A DNA stretch of 64,000 nt from Gammaproteobacteria bacterium (GTDB taxonomy: Bacteria > Pseudomonadota > Gammaproteobacteria > Natronospirales > REEB76). The notes under the pieces were generated by a model. It saw only the letters and a list, made by a program, of their open reading frames with translations, made no database searches and had not been told where the DNA came from. Each line of letters begins with the position of its first letter. The first letter of the stretch is position 1. The translations under genes and the position numbers were made by a program. Below, one piece after another: positions 7,963 through 17,525 of this stretch. Location of the stretch: NCBI GenBank assembly GCA_027315405.1, contig DAHUYB010000057.1:1-64000 (forward strand), in the 5' to 3' direction.

Positions 7963-8685
7963 TCAAGCCGGCTCGCTGCTTTGTTCCGGCGCCTTGCCGA
8001 ATCCCGGAAAGCGTGTGCCCGGCGGCACTTGCAATAGGCGGGTACGGATTTCGCTATCCATCAGCGTCATCGTGTGAAAGCGGGCATCATCCGTGGCGCT
8101 TTGCGTGCCACCCAGAGCGCGCTCGATATAGTTGCGGGTACTGCGTTGGCGCAAACGTGAGGCCTTTTGATAGACAGCGAACCAGTCGCTATCGGCGCAA
8201 TCGCCATAGCGCAAGCCGGCGTATTCGCGCAACACCGCTATGCGCAACTCATTGGCAAAGATGTAGGCGCGGGCCGTTTCGTCGGTCTGCAATATCTCAG
8301 GATGGCTCCTGCGCAGATTGGCACGCATATCTTCAGAAAGCTTGAGAATCTCCGAATTGAGCTGGCGCCGGTCAATGCTGTCCATGAGTTCTCTGCGCAC
8401 CCTCAACATGGGTTTGGCATCAATACGCAGACTCGCCTCAAATTCCAATAAACTCTTATGCACAGACTCAGCTATATCGTCATTAACTGCGTTCAACAAA
8501 TCAGCGCGCACCCGGCGCTGGACTTCATCCATTCCGATATTGGTTAGCCAGGATTGCCAGGCGGTTTCCATGCCGGCTTGCCGGCCGCGCTGGTGGGACC
8601 AGGTCCACAATCCCGTGCGCTTTGCAATCAACACCAGGCATATGCTAAGTATCAGCAACGATACGATGATGACGGTCGGCCACAT
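7963..8685 (-). CDS. Single-pass membrane protein of unknown function
   Basis: A 240-residue protein with one N-terminal membrane segment (WPTVIIVSLLILSICLVLI, about residues 2-20) and then a long, charged, mostly helical cytoplasmic or periplasmic part rich in Arg and Glu. I recognise no domain. It starts one base after the stop of the EEP-family gene, so it is the second gene of a two-gene operon that diverges from the clsB-like gene. Its neighbourhood suggests a membrane or phospholipid role, but that is inference only. Confidence 0.65.
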   Translation of the reverse strand: MWPTVIIVSLLILSICLVLIAKRTGLWTWSHQRGRQAGMETAWQSWLTNIGMDEVQRRVRADLLNAVNDDIAESVHKSLLEFEASLRIDAKPMLRVRRELMDSIDRRQLNSEILKLSEDMRANLRRSHPEILQTDETARAYIFANELRIAVLREYAGLRYGDCADSDWFAVYQKASRLRQRSTRNYIERALGGTQSATDDARFHTMTLMDSEIRTRLLQVPPGTRFPGFGKAPEQSSEPA

Positions 8686-8686
8686 A

Positions 8687-9433
8687 TCAGTGAGTGCCTG
8701 GCACACGGAAATCGCAGATCAACGGCAGATGATCCGAAAACTCCACCTGTGGCATTTCGAAATGCGTAATCTCGACTTTGGGGCCATGCAGGATGAAGTC
8801 CAATTGCCGCGAAGGACGGTTACTGGGCCAGGAAGGCAAGTTACGGGCATTGGCACTATGCAAACCAGCGGCCGCAGCGAACAGATCAATCTCATAACTG
8901 CCCCAAAGAGTATTGAAATCTCCAGTCACAATCACCGGTTTATGGGCGCTGCGCACCAAGGATACTAAATGGTGCATCTGATACTGGCGATGACGGAATT
9001 TCAACGAAAGATGCACCAGAAATAGACATACTTCATCGAGTTCCAATTCCATGATTAACCGCTTGATGCCCAGGTCAAAATAATGAACCCTCTGGATGGC
9101 GTTGGGGAGACGGGTGAGGAAAGCGTTACCCTGCTTACGAATGATGGGTAACCGCTGGTTGATGGAACCCAGGCCATATTTATTCTGATAAGCAGAGGCA
9201 TGGCCGATGGCGGCGCCGATGGCTTCTGCCTGATTGACGGTGCTGGAGCGTACCGAGCCCATATCCACCTCGATGAGCCCTACAATATCCGGTGAGAGTG
9301 AGCCGATAAACTGGACAATACGCTGAAAATTACGTGAGGTACCGCGCAGATAACCGCCCACGCCAGGTAGGGGAAAATGGAATCTCGCACCATGCCCAGT
9401 GGCATATCGCATGTTATAGAGAAGCAGGCGCAT
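8687..9433 (-). CDS. Endonuclease/exonuclease/phosphatase (EEP) family protein
   Basis: A 248-residue EEP-fold protein. The fold's catalytic blocks are visible in order: LLLYNMRYA near the start, the Glu in GLIEVDMG, VTGDFNTLWGS, and SDHLPLICDF at the end. Such proteins cut phosphodiester or phosphomonoester bonds of nucleic acids, inositides or sphingolipids. It lies head to head with a ClsB-type cardiolipin synthase, as the EEP protein YbhP lies beside ClsB in Escherichia coli, which argues for a phospholipid-related job. The ATG at 9433 is chosen because the longer frame would run across the start of the divergent gene; no strong ribosome-binding site decides this. Confidence 0.8.
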   Translation of the reverse strand: MRLLLYNMRYATGHGARFHFPLPGVGGYLRGTSRNFQRIVQFIGSLSPDIVGLIEVDMGSVRSSTVNQAEAIGAAIGHASAYQNKYGLGSINQRLPIIRKQGNAFLTRLPNAIQRVHYFDLGIKRLIMELELDEVCLFLVHLSLKFRHRQYQMHHLVSLVRSAHKPVIVTGDFNTLWGSYEIDLFAAAAGLHSANARNLPSWPSNRPSRQLDFILHGPKVEITHFEMPQVEFSDHLPLICDFRVPGTH

Positions 9434-9508
9434 CGGGTATTCGGAGATTGAATAATTGAGCGAGTAGCCGTTACCGGTAAACACACTATACCAGCCCAGA
9501 GCGCTACC

Positions 9509-10618
9509 TTGAGCGAGCAACAACCCATCAGGTCAATTAACTCGCCCACCCTGGGCGACGGAATAACGCGCCTTTATACCGAAGGCGATTTGCTCTACAC
9601 ACGGATGCTGGCAGTCATTGGTGCAGCGTGCCATTCGATCAAGCTGGAGAGCTACATTTTTGCCGACGATGAAATCGGCCGGCGCTTTACCGCAGCCCTG
9701 GGCGAGCGGGCGCGTGCCGGTATCCAGGTGCAAGTGAACATTGATGCTGCCGGCTCGCTGTTCTGGACGTCGCGCAAACTGAAACGGATGCTGAAGGCCG
9801 GCGGCGTGCGGCTACGCTGGTTCCACCGCTGGAACTGGCGTGCCATGTGGCGCTATAACCGCCGTAATCACCGCAAGCTGTTGGTGGTGGACGGCCGTGT
9901 AGGTTTTCTCGGCGGCTTCAATATTCACAGGGAAAATTCCCGCGCAATCTATGGCGAGGCGCGCTGGCGTGACACCCATGTGGAAGTACATGGGCAGCTA
10001 GCGCACAATCTACAAACCCTGTTTGATGCCTTCTGGCGAGGGCGGCGGCGCACTTGTCCGATAATCCGCTCCCGGCAAGCCATCCTCATCACCAACCATT
10101 CGCACCGCAGCCGGCTGCTGCTGCGCAACCTGTATGCCGCGCGTTTCACCATCGCCCGGCAGCGCATCTGGCTGACCACGCCATATCTTGTTCCGGACCA
10201 CCGCACCCAGCGTGGACTCAAGTTGGCCGCGAAACGCGGTATCGACGTGCGCGTATTGGTACCGAACAAAAGCGATGTCCGCATCGCCCAATGGGCAGCC
10301 CATGCCGCTTATGCTGGTCTACTCATTGCCGGTGTCAAAATATACCGATACCAGCCCCGCATACTGCACGCCAAAACGATAGTGATTGATGGCTACTGGA
10401 GCAGCCTCGGCACTGCCAACATTGATTATCGGAGCTTTTTTTTGAATTACGAGCTGAACCTTGCCAGCCACAACCGCAAATTGGCGGCTGTGCTGGAAAG
10501 TCAGTTCCTGACCGACCTGGCCGAATCCGAACAGATTTATCCGAAAATTTGGGTGCAACGCGGCTGGTACGCACGGGCGCTGGAATTCATCGGTTGGCTG
10601 GGCCGGCGCTGGCTGTGA
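9509..10618 (+). CDS. clsB: Phospholipase D-family cardiolipin synthase, ClsB-like
   Basis: A 369-residue protein with two HKD motifs: NHRKLLVVDGRVGFLGGFNI in the first half and HAKTIVIDGYWSSLGTANID in the second. The N-terminal SIKLESYIFADDEIG is typical of cardiolipin synthases, and the lack of N-terminal membrane helices places it with ClsB rather than ClsA. ClsB makes cardiolipin by transferring phosphatidyl groups. The TTG at 9509 gives the natural N-terminus of the fold; the next ATG would cut into it. It is divergent from the EEP-family gene. Confidence 0.85.
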   Translation: MSEQQPIRSINSPTLGDGITRLYTEGDLLYTRMLAVIGAACHSIKLESYIFADDEIGRRFTAALGERARAGIQVQVNIDAAGSLFWTSRKLKRMLKAGGVRLRWFHRWNWRAMWRYNRRNHRKLLVVDGRVGFLGGFNIHRENSRAIYGEARWRDTHVEVHGQLAHNLQTLFDAFWRGRRRTCPIIRSRQAILITNHSHRSRLLLRNLYAARFTIARQRIWLTTPYLVPDHRTQRGLKLAAKRGIDVRVLVPNKSDVRIAQWAAHAAYAGLLIAGVKIYRYQPRILHAKTIVIDGYWSSLGTANIDYRSFFLNYELNLASHNRKLAAVLESQFLTDLAESEQIYPKIWVQRGWYARALEFIGWLGRRWL

Positions 10619-10652
10619 ACACTGGTTCCTTACTTCTTGGCTAAGCTCAATA

Positions 10653-11303
10653 TCAGAGACGCTGAACCTCTGGACGGTACGGCATGGCTTCGGTGATCAA
10701 GCGCCAGCGTTGGTAATCCGCGGGGGTATCCACATTCCAAAGCGTAGCGAGCAGGTGACAGCGCCAACCCAATTGCGCAATGCGCGCCTGGGTTTCACTC
10801 AGTACCAGGGATGTGCCCCAGGAAATGTCGTTGAATAATTCCTCGCTGGCCTGTTTCAGGCCTAGCAATACATAACCGCCATCCTCGGAAGGCCCCACAA
10901 CCGCATCGCAGCCCCGTGCCAGCGCCGCGGCGGCTTCCTCCAGATAATACGCGGGCATGACCGGGCAATCCGCTCCCATCAGAATGACGGCATCCGCGGC
11001 CACAAGGGCGCCGGAGGCACAGGTGTGCAGACGATTACTAAAATCACCCGGTGGCTGCGAAGTCAGCCGCACCGGATATTTTTTCATTATTTTCCCAAAG
11101 AATGGATGGGATTCATCCGGGGCGCACCACAATTCCACTGGCCCCACAGCGGCATCCAATGCGGTAATGACCGCCTGCATGACCAGCTCCTCCTGGAGAT
11201 GAGCGGTATCCATTTCCCCCAAATGCGGGATGAGCCGGGTTTTGGCGAACCCCGGAATAGGCGCTTTGCACAGCAGCGCGAGAGTGCAGGGAGTACGTTG
11301 CAT
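10653..11303 (-). CDS. TIGR04282/DUF2064-family glycosyltransferase-like protein
   Basis: A 216-residue GT-A-like protein. The start LALLCKAPIPGFAKTRLIP, the DAVILMGADCPVMP block with the acidic metal site, and VGPSEDGGYVLLGLK are hallmarks of the family annotated as arsenosugar-biosynthesis glycosyltransferase or rSAM/selenodomain-associated transferase 1. The biochemical role is known for few members, and there is no arsenic gene nearby, so I do not claim that pathway. It lies 7 bp downstream of the DUF1499 gene, in the same operon. Confidence 0.8.
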   Translation of the reverse strand: MQRTPCTLALLCKAPIPGFAKTRLIPHLGEMDTAHLQEELVMQAVITALDAAVGPVELWCAPDESHPFFGKIMKKYPVRLTSQPPGDFSNRLHTCASGALVAADAVILMGADCPVMPAYYLEEAAAALARGCDAVVGPSEDGGYVLLGLKQASEELFNDISWGTSLVLSETQARIAQLGWRCHLLATLWNVDTPADYQRWRLITEAMPYRPEVQRL

Positions 11304-11310
11304 AGTTCCG

Positions 11311-12105
11311 CTATTGCCCCAGCGATTGCAATCCGAGTTGTTTGTAAAGCGCGGCTCTGAAGGTACGGATGAGCTGTGTATTTTCGCCGGCGTCGTTTTT
11401 ACCCACGCGTGATTCAGAACGGATATCCAGTCGGGTAGAGTTGCCGACCGCCTGGATTCTGATCACCACATCGTCCTTGAGGCCGAACCAAAAGGTGGTG
11501 GCGGTGGCCTCAATTATGCCGGCCACGGGGTCATTGGAATCCAGTTTCCAACCCATAGTCTGTACCGTTCGCAGCGCCGCAGCATACACCGTGGTCGCCG
11601 CCAGCTTGAATACCATTGGTTGGATATCAGGATAGGCTTTTGCCTGCTGAGCGGCGGTTTCCGCACCCGCGTAAACTGCCGAATTTTGCGCCTTGTTCCT
11701 GAGCGCCAGCACCTCGGGCTGGAATCGCGGCGGGTTCACGGCATCGGTGCTGATGTCATGCATGGCCGGTATGGATGCGATTTTTTTGAGCCACAGATGA
11801 GGGATGCCCCAGGCCACTACGCCGGACAGCATCCCGATAACTGCGCCGATGAAGTATTTTGGACGTCGGGTCAGTAGTACCAGGGTCAGTCCGATAATGG
11901 CAATAAGTACAGCCAGGATGCCACCGTAGGTGCCGTACTTAATCATCTCAAAAGCGTCGTCCAAGCCATAAACATGGATACGGTAGAGGAGGCCAGGCAG
12001 CAGTACGGCAAAAACAGCCAGAATACCGATAATCAAGCTCAGTACCACCATGCGTGTCGCCCAGCGGCCAAGGGATGCTGGGCCGGTAGCGGATGTCGGG
12101 TTCAT
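11311..12105 (-). CDS. DUF1499 family membrane protein
   Basis: A 264-residue protein with three membrane segments in the first 110 residues (around VVLSLIIGILAVFAVLLPGL, YGGILAVLIAIIGLTLVLL, and FIGAVIGMLSGVVAWGI). The soluble C-terminal half (AALRTVQTMGWKLDSNDPV, then IEATATTFWFGLKDDVVIRI, then DIRSESRVGKNDAGEN) matches the DUF1499 pattern. Function is unknown for the family. The ATG at 12105 has a GGAG seven bases upstream and is preferred over a start six codons earlier. Confidence 0.8.
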   Translation of the reverse strand: MNPTSATGPASLGRWATRMVVLSLIIGILAVFAVLLPGLLYRIHVYGLDDAFEMIKYGTYGGILAVLIAIIGLTLVLLTRRPKYFIGAVIGMLSGVVAWGIPHLWLKKIASIPAMHDISTDAVNPPRFQPEVLALRNKAQNSAVYAGAETAAQQAKAYPDIQPMVFKLAATTVYAAALRTVQTMGWKLDSNDPVAGIIEATATTFWFGLKDDVVIRIQAVGNSTRLDIRSESRVGKNDAGENTQLIRTFRAALYKQLGLQSLGQ

Positions 12106-12766
12106 GCAGGAACTCCGTGGCACTGGCAGCGACAGGCTTGGTGATGTTAAGCGCTAACAGAATACGACAAAAAGGCAAGCGGCTTATGCCGCCCTGCTGA
12201 TGAGAATGGATTGATGCGCTGTGCATCACTCGGATTTCAGGTCCAGATCCGCGACGCAAGGTATCCGTTGGCTCCTGCGCCGGCGTATTGCGTAACAGCA
12301 GTGGGGATTATCATCAAAATTTAAATTAAAGTAGTACTTTATATATTAAATATAATTCATTATTAAATAACGATTTAATAAATAACCGCCAGCGACACCC
12401 ATCCGCGCGGAGTAATGGATGGTGGCCAAATTCCAGGGTCGGAGGGTTAATGGCACCGCCGTCCCGCTTTTTGGGAGCCGGCAGTACGACAAAGCCCTGA
12501 ATTCCGCGGGCATGCGGAGTACCCGGGCTGAGCTGGGTGACGGTCTTGCCAAACTCGATTGTGCGGTCACCTACGAACCCAGTAACCGCACCCCGGCTAT
12601 GGCCACGATTTCAGATTCCGCATTGGTGAGCGCCATTGGAACAACGGTGGCGGACCACGGGTTCCACCCGCGGCTGGATAGTTTTCAATAAAGCGCGCGA
12701 TAATATTGAATTATTTATGGTTTCAGCGGTTGCGTTGATTGCTGTCTGCATTTTGAGGAGATTTTA
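12106..12766. other. Long intergenic region with an AT-rich block and no convincing gene
   Basis: About 660 bp separate the DUF1499 gene from the S9 peptidase gene. Bases 12310-12390 are strongly AT-rich with TATA-like stretches; the segment 12400-12700 is GC-rich and holds a 90-codon open frame (12419-12691, +) without a clear ribosome-binding site or recognisable family, and an overlapping one on the other strand. I call neither. The end of the region has GAGGAG just upstream of the ATG at 12767. Confidence 0.5.
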
Positions 12767-14923
12767 ATGCGGCATCGTTCGTTGCAGGTTCTCGGATTGT
12801 ATGTATTAACCAGCTGCGTCGCGCTGTTTAACACGGCCGGCTATGCGCAACCACCCGGGCAAAACTTCAGCATGGAGCAGGTGTTAGGCTATCCGTTTCC
12901 CTCCGGCATGACGGCTTCGCCGAATGGCAGTGCCTTCGCCTGGATACTGGATGAGCGCGGTGTACGTAACATCTGGGTTGCCCAGGGGCCCGATTATCAA
13001 CCCCGTCTGCTGACGCGCTATTCGCAAGATAGCGGTCAGGAACTCAGCAACCTGAGTTTTTCTCATGATGGTAAATATCTAGTGTATGTTCGCGGCGGCG
13101 ATCACGATGCCAATTGGCCGGAAACCCTGCAACCGGATCCCAATTCCAGCCCGGTACAACCGCAGATGCAGGTGTGGGCGGTATCACTGACCACCGGCGA
13201 ACCACAGGTATTGGGTGATGGTGACACACCGGCGATTTCACCGGATGGACAGCGCGTGGCCTTCATCCATTTGCCCGAGAACAGCGTGTGGTGGGCACCC
13301 ATTGACGGCAGCCAAAAGGCGCAGCGTTTGTTTTTTGATAGCGGCCAGGATTCCGACCTGCAATGGTCGCCAGACGGCAAAGCGCTGGCCTTCGTTTCCG
13401 GCCGCGGCGATCACAGTTTTATCGGCGTGTACCGCGATAATCTGACGCCCATCCAATATCTGCTGCCATCCACCGCCAATGACCTGGAACCGCGCTGGTC
13501 TCCGGATGGCACGCGCATCGCTTTTGCGCGCACACCCGGGGACGGCGGACCACCCCAGTCAATTTTGAAATGGCATTCTGTTCCCTGGTCTATTTGGGTG
13601 GCGGATGTGAAGTCCGGCACCGGCCAACGTGCATGGCGGAGCCCGGATACGTTGCGCGGCTCATTCCCACAACAGGGCGGAGATGTGGACTTGCAGTGGG
13701 TTGCCGGCAATCAAATCGCATTCATTTCGCAAATGGATAACTGGCCGCATCTGTATGTAGTGTCGACCAAAGGCGGCCAAGCGCGGCTGCTTACGCCTGG
13801 TGGTTTCCAGGTGGGGGGCGTGGCCCTTTCTCCAGACCGAAAGTACCTGGTTTATAGCGCTAACACCGGCAGCACGCTTGGCGACGATGACCGCCGTCAC
13901 CTTTATCGGGTTTCGGTCCTGGGCGGCGCACCGGAATCCATCACCCGGGGTGATCGCAGCGAATGGAGCCCGGTGGTTACCGGGGACGGCAAAACTCTTG
14001 CATTTATTGAGGCCGGCGCCAAACAACCGCCTCTGGTGATGTGTGGAAAGTTGTCCGGGAGCAGCTGGCAGACGCTGGACAGTGGCCTGCTGCCAACGGA
14101 TTTCCCCACCGCCGACCTGGTGGTGCCGAAGCTCGTGAGTTTTCGCGCCAGCGACAGCTTGGTCATACAGGGTCAGTTGTTCGAAAAGAATGACGGTGTT
14201 GCAAAGAAGCCGGGCATCATTTTCGTGCATGGCGGCCCGATGCGGCAGATGCTGCTCACATGGCACAACATGGATTATTACAGCAATGCCTACGCCGTAA
14301 ACCAATACTTGGCCAATCACGGTTTCATCGTGCTGTCGGTGAATTACCGTCTGAGCACCGGTTACGGACATGATTTCCATTATCCGGCCCACTGGGGACC
14401 CACCGGCGCTGCGGAATACAAGGATGTGCTCGCGGGTGCGCGCTTCCTGCAGCGCGATCCACAAGTGGATGCCAAGCGCATTGGTATCTGGGGTGGTTCC
14501 TACGGCGGCTATCTCACGGCGCTGGCATTGGCACGCAATTCCAATATCTTCAAGGCCGGGGTGGATTTCCACGGCGTGCATGACTGGTCCATGTTCCTGG
14601 AAGACTGGTTTGGAAAACCGATTCAGCGCTACCAGATGCCGGATATGAAGGCGCTCATGAAGGTGTTCTGGGAGTCTTCCCCCGATTCCGACATCGCCAA
14701 GTGGAAATCTCCGGTGTTGCTGATTCAGGGTGATGACGACCGCAACGTGCATTTCCATCAGATGGTGGATCTGGTACGCCGCCTGCAGCTTCAGCATGTC
14801 CCTTATCGTGAAATGGTGATTCCCAATGAAATACATGGATTCTTGAGATACCACTCGTGGTTAGAAGCGGATCAGGCAACTGCGGACTTTTTTGCTCAGC
14901 AATTTTTGCACGACAAAAATTAG
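12767..14923 (+). CDS. Exported S9-family prolyl oligopeptidase / dipeptidyl peptidase IV-like
   Basis: A 718-residue periplasmic peptidase. A signal peptide ends near GYA-Q. Residues of roughly 40-430 form a beta-propeller with repeated SPDG-type blades (ISPDGQRVAF, WSPDGKALAF, WSPDGTRIAFA). The alpha/beta-hydrolase domain follows with GIWGGSYGGYLTALA (nucleophile Ser about 578), GDDDRNVHF (acid Asp about 656-658) and EIHGF (His about 690). Members cut dipeptides or short peptides after Pro or Ala. It is 27 bp upstream of dadA on the same strand, so peptide breakdown and D-amino acid oxidation may be linked. A GAGGAG ribosome-binding site fixes the start. Confidence 0.9.
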   Translation: MRHRSLQVLGLYVLTSCVALFNTAGYAQPPGQNFSMEQVLGYPFPSGMTASPNGSAFAWILDERGVRNIWVAQGPDYQPRLLTRYSQDSGQELSNLSFSHDGKYLVYVRGGDHDANWPETLQPDPNSSPVQPQMQVWAVSLTTGEPQVLGDGDTPAISPDGQRVAFIHLPENSVWWAPIDGSQKAQRLFFDSGQDSDLQWSPDGKALAFVSGRGDHSFIGVYRDNLTPIQYLLPSTANDLEPRWSPDGTRIAFARTPGDGGPPQSILKWHSVPWSIWVADVKSGTGQRAWRSPDTLRGSFPQQGGDVDLQWVAGNQIAFISQMDNWPHLYVVSTKGGQARLLTPGGFQVGGVALSPDRKYLVYSANTGSTLGDDDRRHLYRVSVLGGAPESITRGDRSEWSPVVTGDGKTLAFIEAGAKQPPLVMCGKLSGSSWQTLDSGLLPTDFPTADLVVPKLVSFRASDSLVIQGQLFEKNDGVAKKPGIIFVHGGPMRQMLLTWHNMDYYSNAYAVNQYLANHGFIVLSVNYRLSTGYGHDFHYPAHWGPTGAAEYKDVLAGARFLQRDPQVDAKRIGIWGGSYGGYLTALALARNSNIFKAGVDFHGVHDWSMFLEDWFGKPIQRYQMPDMKALMKVFWESSPDSDIAKWKSPVLLIQGDDDRNVHFHQMVDLVRRLQLQHVPYREMVIPNEIHGFLRYHSWLEADQATADFFAQQFLHDKN

Positions 14924-14950
14924 CCAGCGGATGGATGCGCATCACTTCCC

Positions 14951-16222
14951 ATGAAGCCTGATGTCGTTGTCATCGGCGCCGGGTTGATAGGCACCACCAC
15001 TGCCTGGTATCTCGCAGAACGCGGATTAAACGTGACGGTGGTGGAACGCCGGGAAAGCCCCGGACTTGAAACCAGTTTTGCCAATGGCGGTCTGCTGACA
15101 CCCAGCGAGGCTGATCCCTGGAATGCACCGGGCACTCTGGGGCGCATGCTGCGTTGGCTGGGTCGTGAAGATTCGCCGCTGTTGCTGCGTCCGCGCGCGC
15201 TGCCTGACATGCTGGGTTGGGGGTTGAAATTCCTGCATGCATCGCGGCCGGCGCCACATTTGCGCTCCACCCTGGCCACCTTGCGGCTCGCTTTATATAG
15301 TCTGAGTACCCTGAATGAACTTGGACAACAACTGGCGCTCAACTACGACCGGCTCAGCAACGGCACTTTGAAAATCTTTCGCGATCCTATCGCGCTGCAA
15401 CATTCAATGGAACTGGCGGATAGCCTGCGTCACTTGGGGCTGGAATCCCGTGGTTTGAACCCCAGAGAAGCCGCCGATTTGGAACCTTCGCTGGAAAACG
15501 TTTCCAATCAATTGGTTGGTGCCATTTATTATCCAGGAGATGGTAGTGGGGATGCTTTTCAGTTTACTCGCGAACTACAAGCACATGCTCTCGGCGCCGG
15601 CGTTAAGTTTCATTTCAATACGCCGGTAAGCCGCATCACGACACAGGACCGGCGTGTTCGGGCGTTGCTTACGGAGGAGGGCGAAATACGAGCGGATAAT
15701 TACGTGCTGGCTGCCGGCAGTTACAGCCCGCAGTTGGCGCGACCGCTGCAGTTGCGGCTTCCGATTTACCCCGTTAAGGGCTATTCAGTCACCGTAACCC
15801 CTACCATTGATCATGATCTGCATATACCGTTGGTTGATTTTGAGCAAAAGATCGTGATTACGCCGCTTGGCAAGCATCTGCGCATTGCCGGCACCGCAGA
15901 ATTCAATGGATACGACACCACCCTCAATCCGATGCGTTCTGAGAATATTCTGCATCAGGCGAGCGCCATTCTTCCGTGGCTTGCAGATTCGAGCAAGAGG
16001 GGCGAGGCGACGCACTGGACAGGTTTACGGCCCATGACTTGCGACGGCCCTCCGATCTTGGGTGCTTCGCCGTATCCCAACCTGTTCTTTAACACTGGCC
16101 ATGGGCCACTTGGCTGGACTCTGGGCGCCGGTTCAGCACGCTGCGTTGCGGATATGGTAGCGGGATTCAAACCCACAATTGATTTGGCTGCTTATAGCCT
16201 TAATCGGTTTATACACCGGTGA
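14951..16222 (+). CDS. dadA: D-amino acid dehydrogenase, small subunit type
   Basis: A 423-residue FAD-dependent oxidoreductase of the DAO fold. The dinucleotide motif VVVIGAGLIGTTTAWYLAERG is at residue 5, followed by the LTPSEADPWNAPG region and the end motif GLRPMTCDGPPILGASP, then NLFFNTGHGPLGWTLGAG, typical of DadA. It deaminates D-amino acids to 2-oxo acids and passes electrons to the quinone pool at the inner membrane. It follows an exported peptidase gene. The usual partner alanine racemase is not in the window. Confidence 0.9.
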   Translation: MKPDVVVIGAGLIGTTTAWYLAERGLNVTVVERRESPGLETSFANGGLLTPSEADPWNAPGTLGRMLRWLGREDSPLLLRPRALPDMLGWGLKFLHASRPAPHLRSTLATLRLALYSLSTLNELGQQLALNYDRLSNGTLKIFRDPIALQHSMELADSLRHLGLESRGLNPREAADLEPSLENVSNQLVGAIYYPGDGSGDAFQFTRELQAHALGAGVKFHFNTPVSRITTQDRRVRALLTEEGEIRADNYVLAAGSYSPQLARPLQLRLPIYPVKGYSVTVTPTIDHDLHIPLVDFEQKIVITPLGKHLRIAGTAEFNGYDTTLNPMRSENILHQASAILPWLADSSKRGEATHWTGLRPMTCDGPPILGASPYPNLFFNTGHGPLGWTLGAGSARCVADMVAGFKPTIDLAAYSLNRFIHR

Positions 16223-16325
16223 TTGTCTAGTCATCGGCTAAGTCGAAAATTGAGTCTGTTGTCATGAAGCCTGTACCGGGATGATCCCATGCTAGACTTT
16301 CATTAATCGAAAACGAGAATCTAAA

Positions 16326-17525
16326 ATGCGCTACAAAGTCAACGTAGGTGATTTACAGACCGGCATGTATGTGACCGAATTGGACCGGCCATGGGTCGGC
16401 ACACCTTTTTTGTTTCAAGGGTTTCTCATTGAATCTGACGAAGAGCTGGAGCAGTTAAAGGCGATTTGTGTTTTTGTCGTCATTGATGAAGCACAATCCA
16501 AGGTAGCGGTGGGATCGGTTGGCAAATCAGCCGACGATAGTACGGAATCAACTCAGGAAAGCGCTCGCGAATCCCAAAAGTCATCGGCTCGTAATACGGA
16601 GCGCCCTGCCCAAGAGCGTGCCAGCGTGCAACAGAATATCGGGCAGTTACTCGCCAGCGCAAAAGACGGCAAGGAAATCGATACAAAAGAATCGCAAAGG
16701 ATTATCGCGCGACTTGTTCAACAATCAATGAATCATAACCTGATGATGCAAATGTCGAATCTTCGCAACAGACAAGATCGAGATGCCGGGCATTCGCTGA
16801 ATACCGCAATTCTGGCGATTGCCTTTGGTAAGCATCTCGGCCATTCCGAAGACAGGCTGCGTCTGCTGGGATTGGGAGCGATACTGCATGATATTGGAAA
16901 AACCCACACACCCCGTGAAATACTCGACAAACCAGGCAAGCTCACCGATGAAGAATTTGCGGTTATAAAGCGCCATCCGGATGAAGGTTATGAAATGCTC
17001 AAGACCTCGAACAATGTCCCGGATGAGGTACTGAGCATGGTTCGTTACCATCATGAGCGGGTTAACGGTAGTGGCTATCCCAATGGGCTAAAGGGAGATG
17101 AAATCCCGCTTTCTGTTGGCATTATTTCAATCGCGGATGCCTACGAAACCCTCACTACCGATAACCCCTATCAGCCGGCGCTGACACCCGTAGAAGCACT
17201 GCAGCGGCTGCGCACTACAGGTACAGAGGGTTTTGGAAAGGACCTGATGCAGGGCTTCATCCGCTTCATGGGGCTTTATCCCGTCGGTAGCGTTGTCAAA
17301 CTCAATTCCAACGATATCGCAATCGTATTTTCCGCGGATCAAAAAACACGCATGCGGCCACTAGTTATGCTGGTGCGAGATAGTAAAGGTACCGAAATCC
17401 GCCCCCACCGGTTGGTTAACCTAGCGGTTCTACCAGAAAGTAAACTCTCGATTAGCGGCATCGTAGACCCCAGGAAATATGCAATTGACACCGCCACGCT
17501 GTTTGAGAAAGAGCTGGGGCAGTAA
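16326..17525 (+). CDS. HD-GYP domain c-di-GMP phosphodiesterase with DUF3391 N-terminus
   Basis: A 399-residue cytoplasmic signalling protein. The first 130 residues match the DUF3391 module (YKVNVGDLQTGMYVTELDRP). The HD-GYP part has the metal motif AILHDIGKTHTPREILDKPG, then HHERVNGSGYPNGLKGDEIP, and ends around residue 330. The HHExxDG motif has Asn in place of Asp (HHERVNG), a conservative change. HD-GYP enzymes hydrolyse cyclic di-GMP. The gene has its own context, 103 bp after dadA, and a PilZ protein that would bind the same messenger lies about 700 bp downstream. Confidence 0.92.
   Translation: MRYKVNVGDLQTGMYVTELDRPWVGTPFLFQGFLIESDEELEQLKAICVFVVIDEAQSKVAVGSVGKSADDSTESTQESARESQKSSARNTERPAQERASVQQNIGQLLASAKDGKEIDTKESQRIIARLVQQSMNHNLMMQMSNLRNRQDRDAGHSLNTAILAIAFGKHLGHSEDRLRLLGLGAILHDIGKTHTPREILDKPGKLTDEEFAVIKRHPDEGYEMLKTSNNVPDEVLSMVRYHHERVNGSGYPNGLKGDEIPLSVGIISIADAYETLTTDNPYQPALTPVEALQRLRTTGTEGFGKDLMQGFIRFMGLYPVGSVVKLNSNDIAIVFSADQKTRMRPLVMLVRDSKGTEIRPHRLVNLAVLPESKLSISGIVDPRKYAIDTATLFEKELGQ

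Noticed and set aside
12419-12691. 90-codon plus-strand gene
   Set aside because: Overlaps an equally long frame on the other strand, lacks a ribosome-binding site and any recognisable motif.
13661-14854. Minus-strand open frame of 397 codons
   Set aside because: Antisense shadow of the S9 peptidase gene with its complete catalytic triad.
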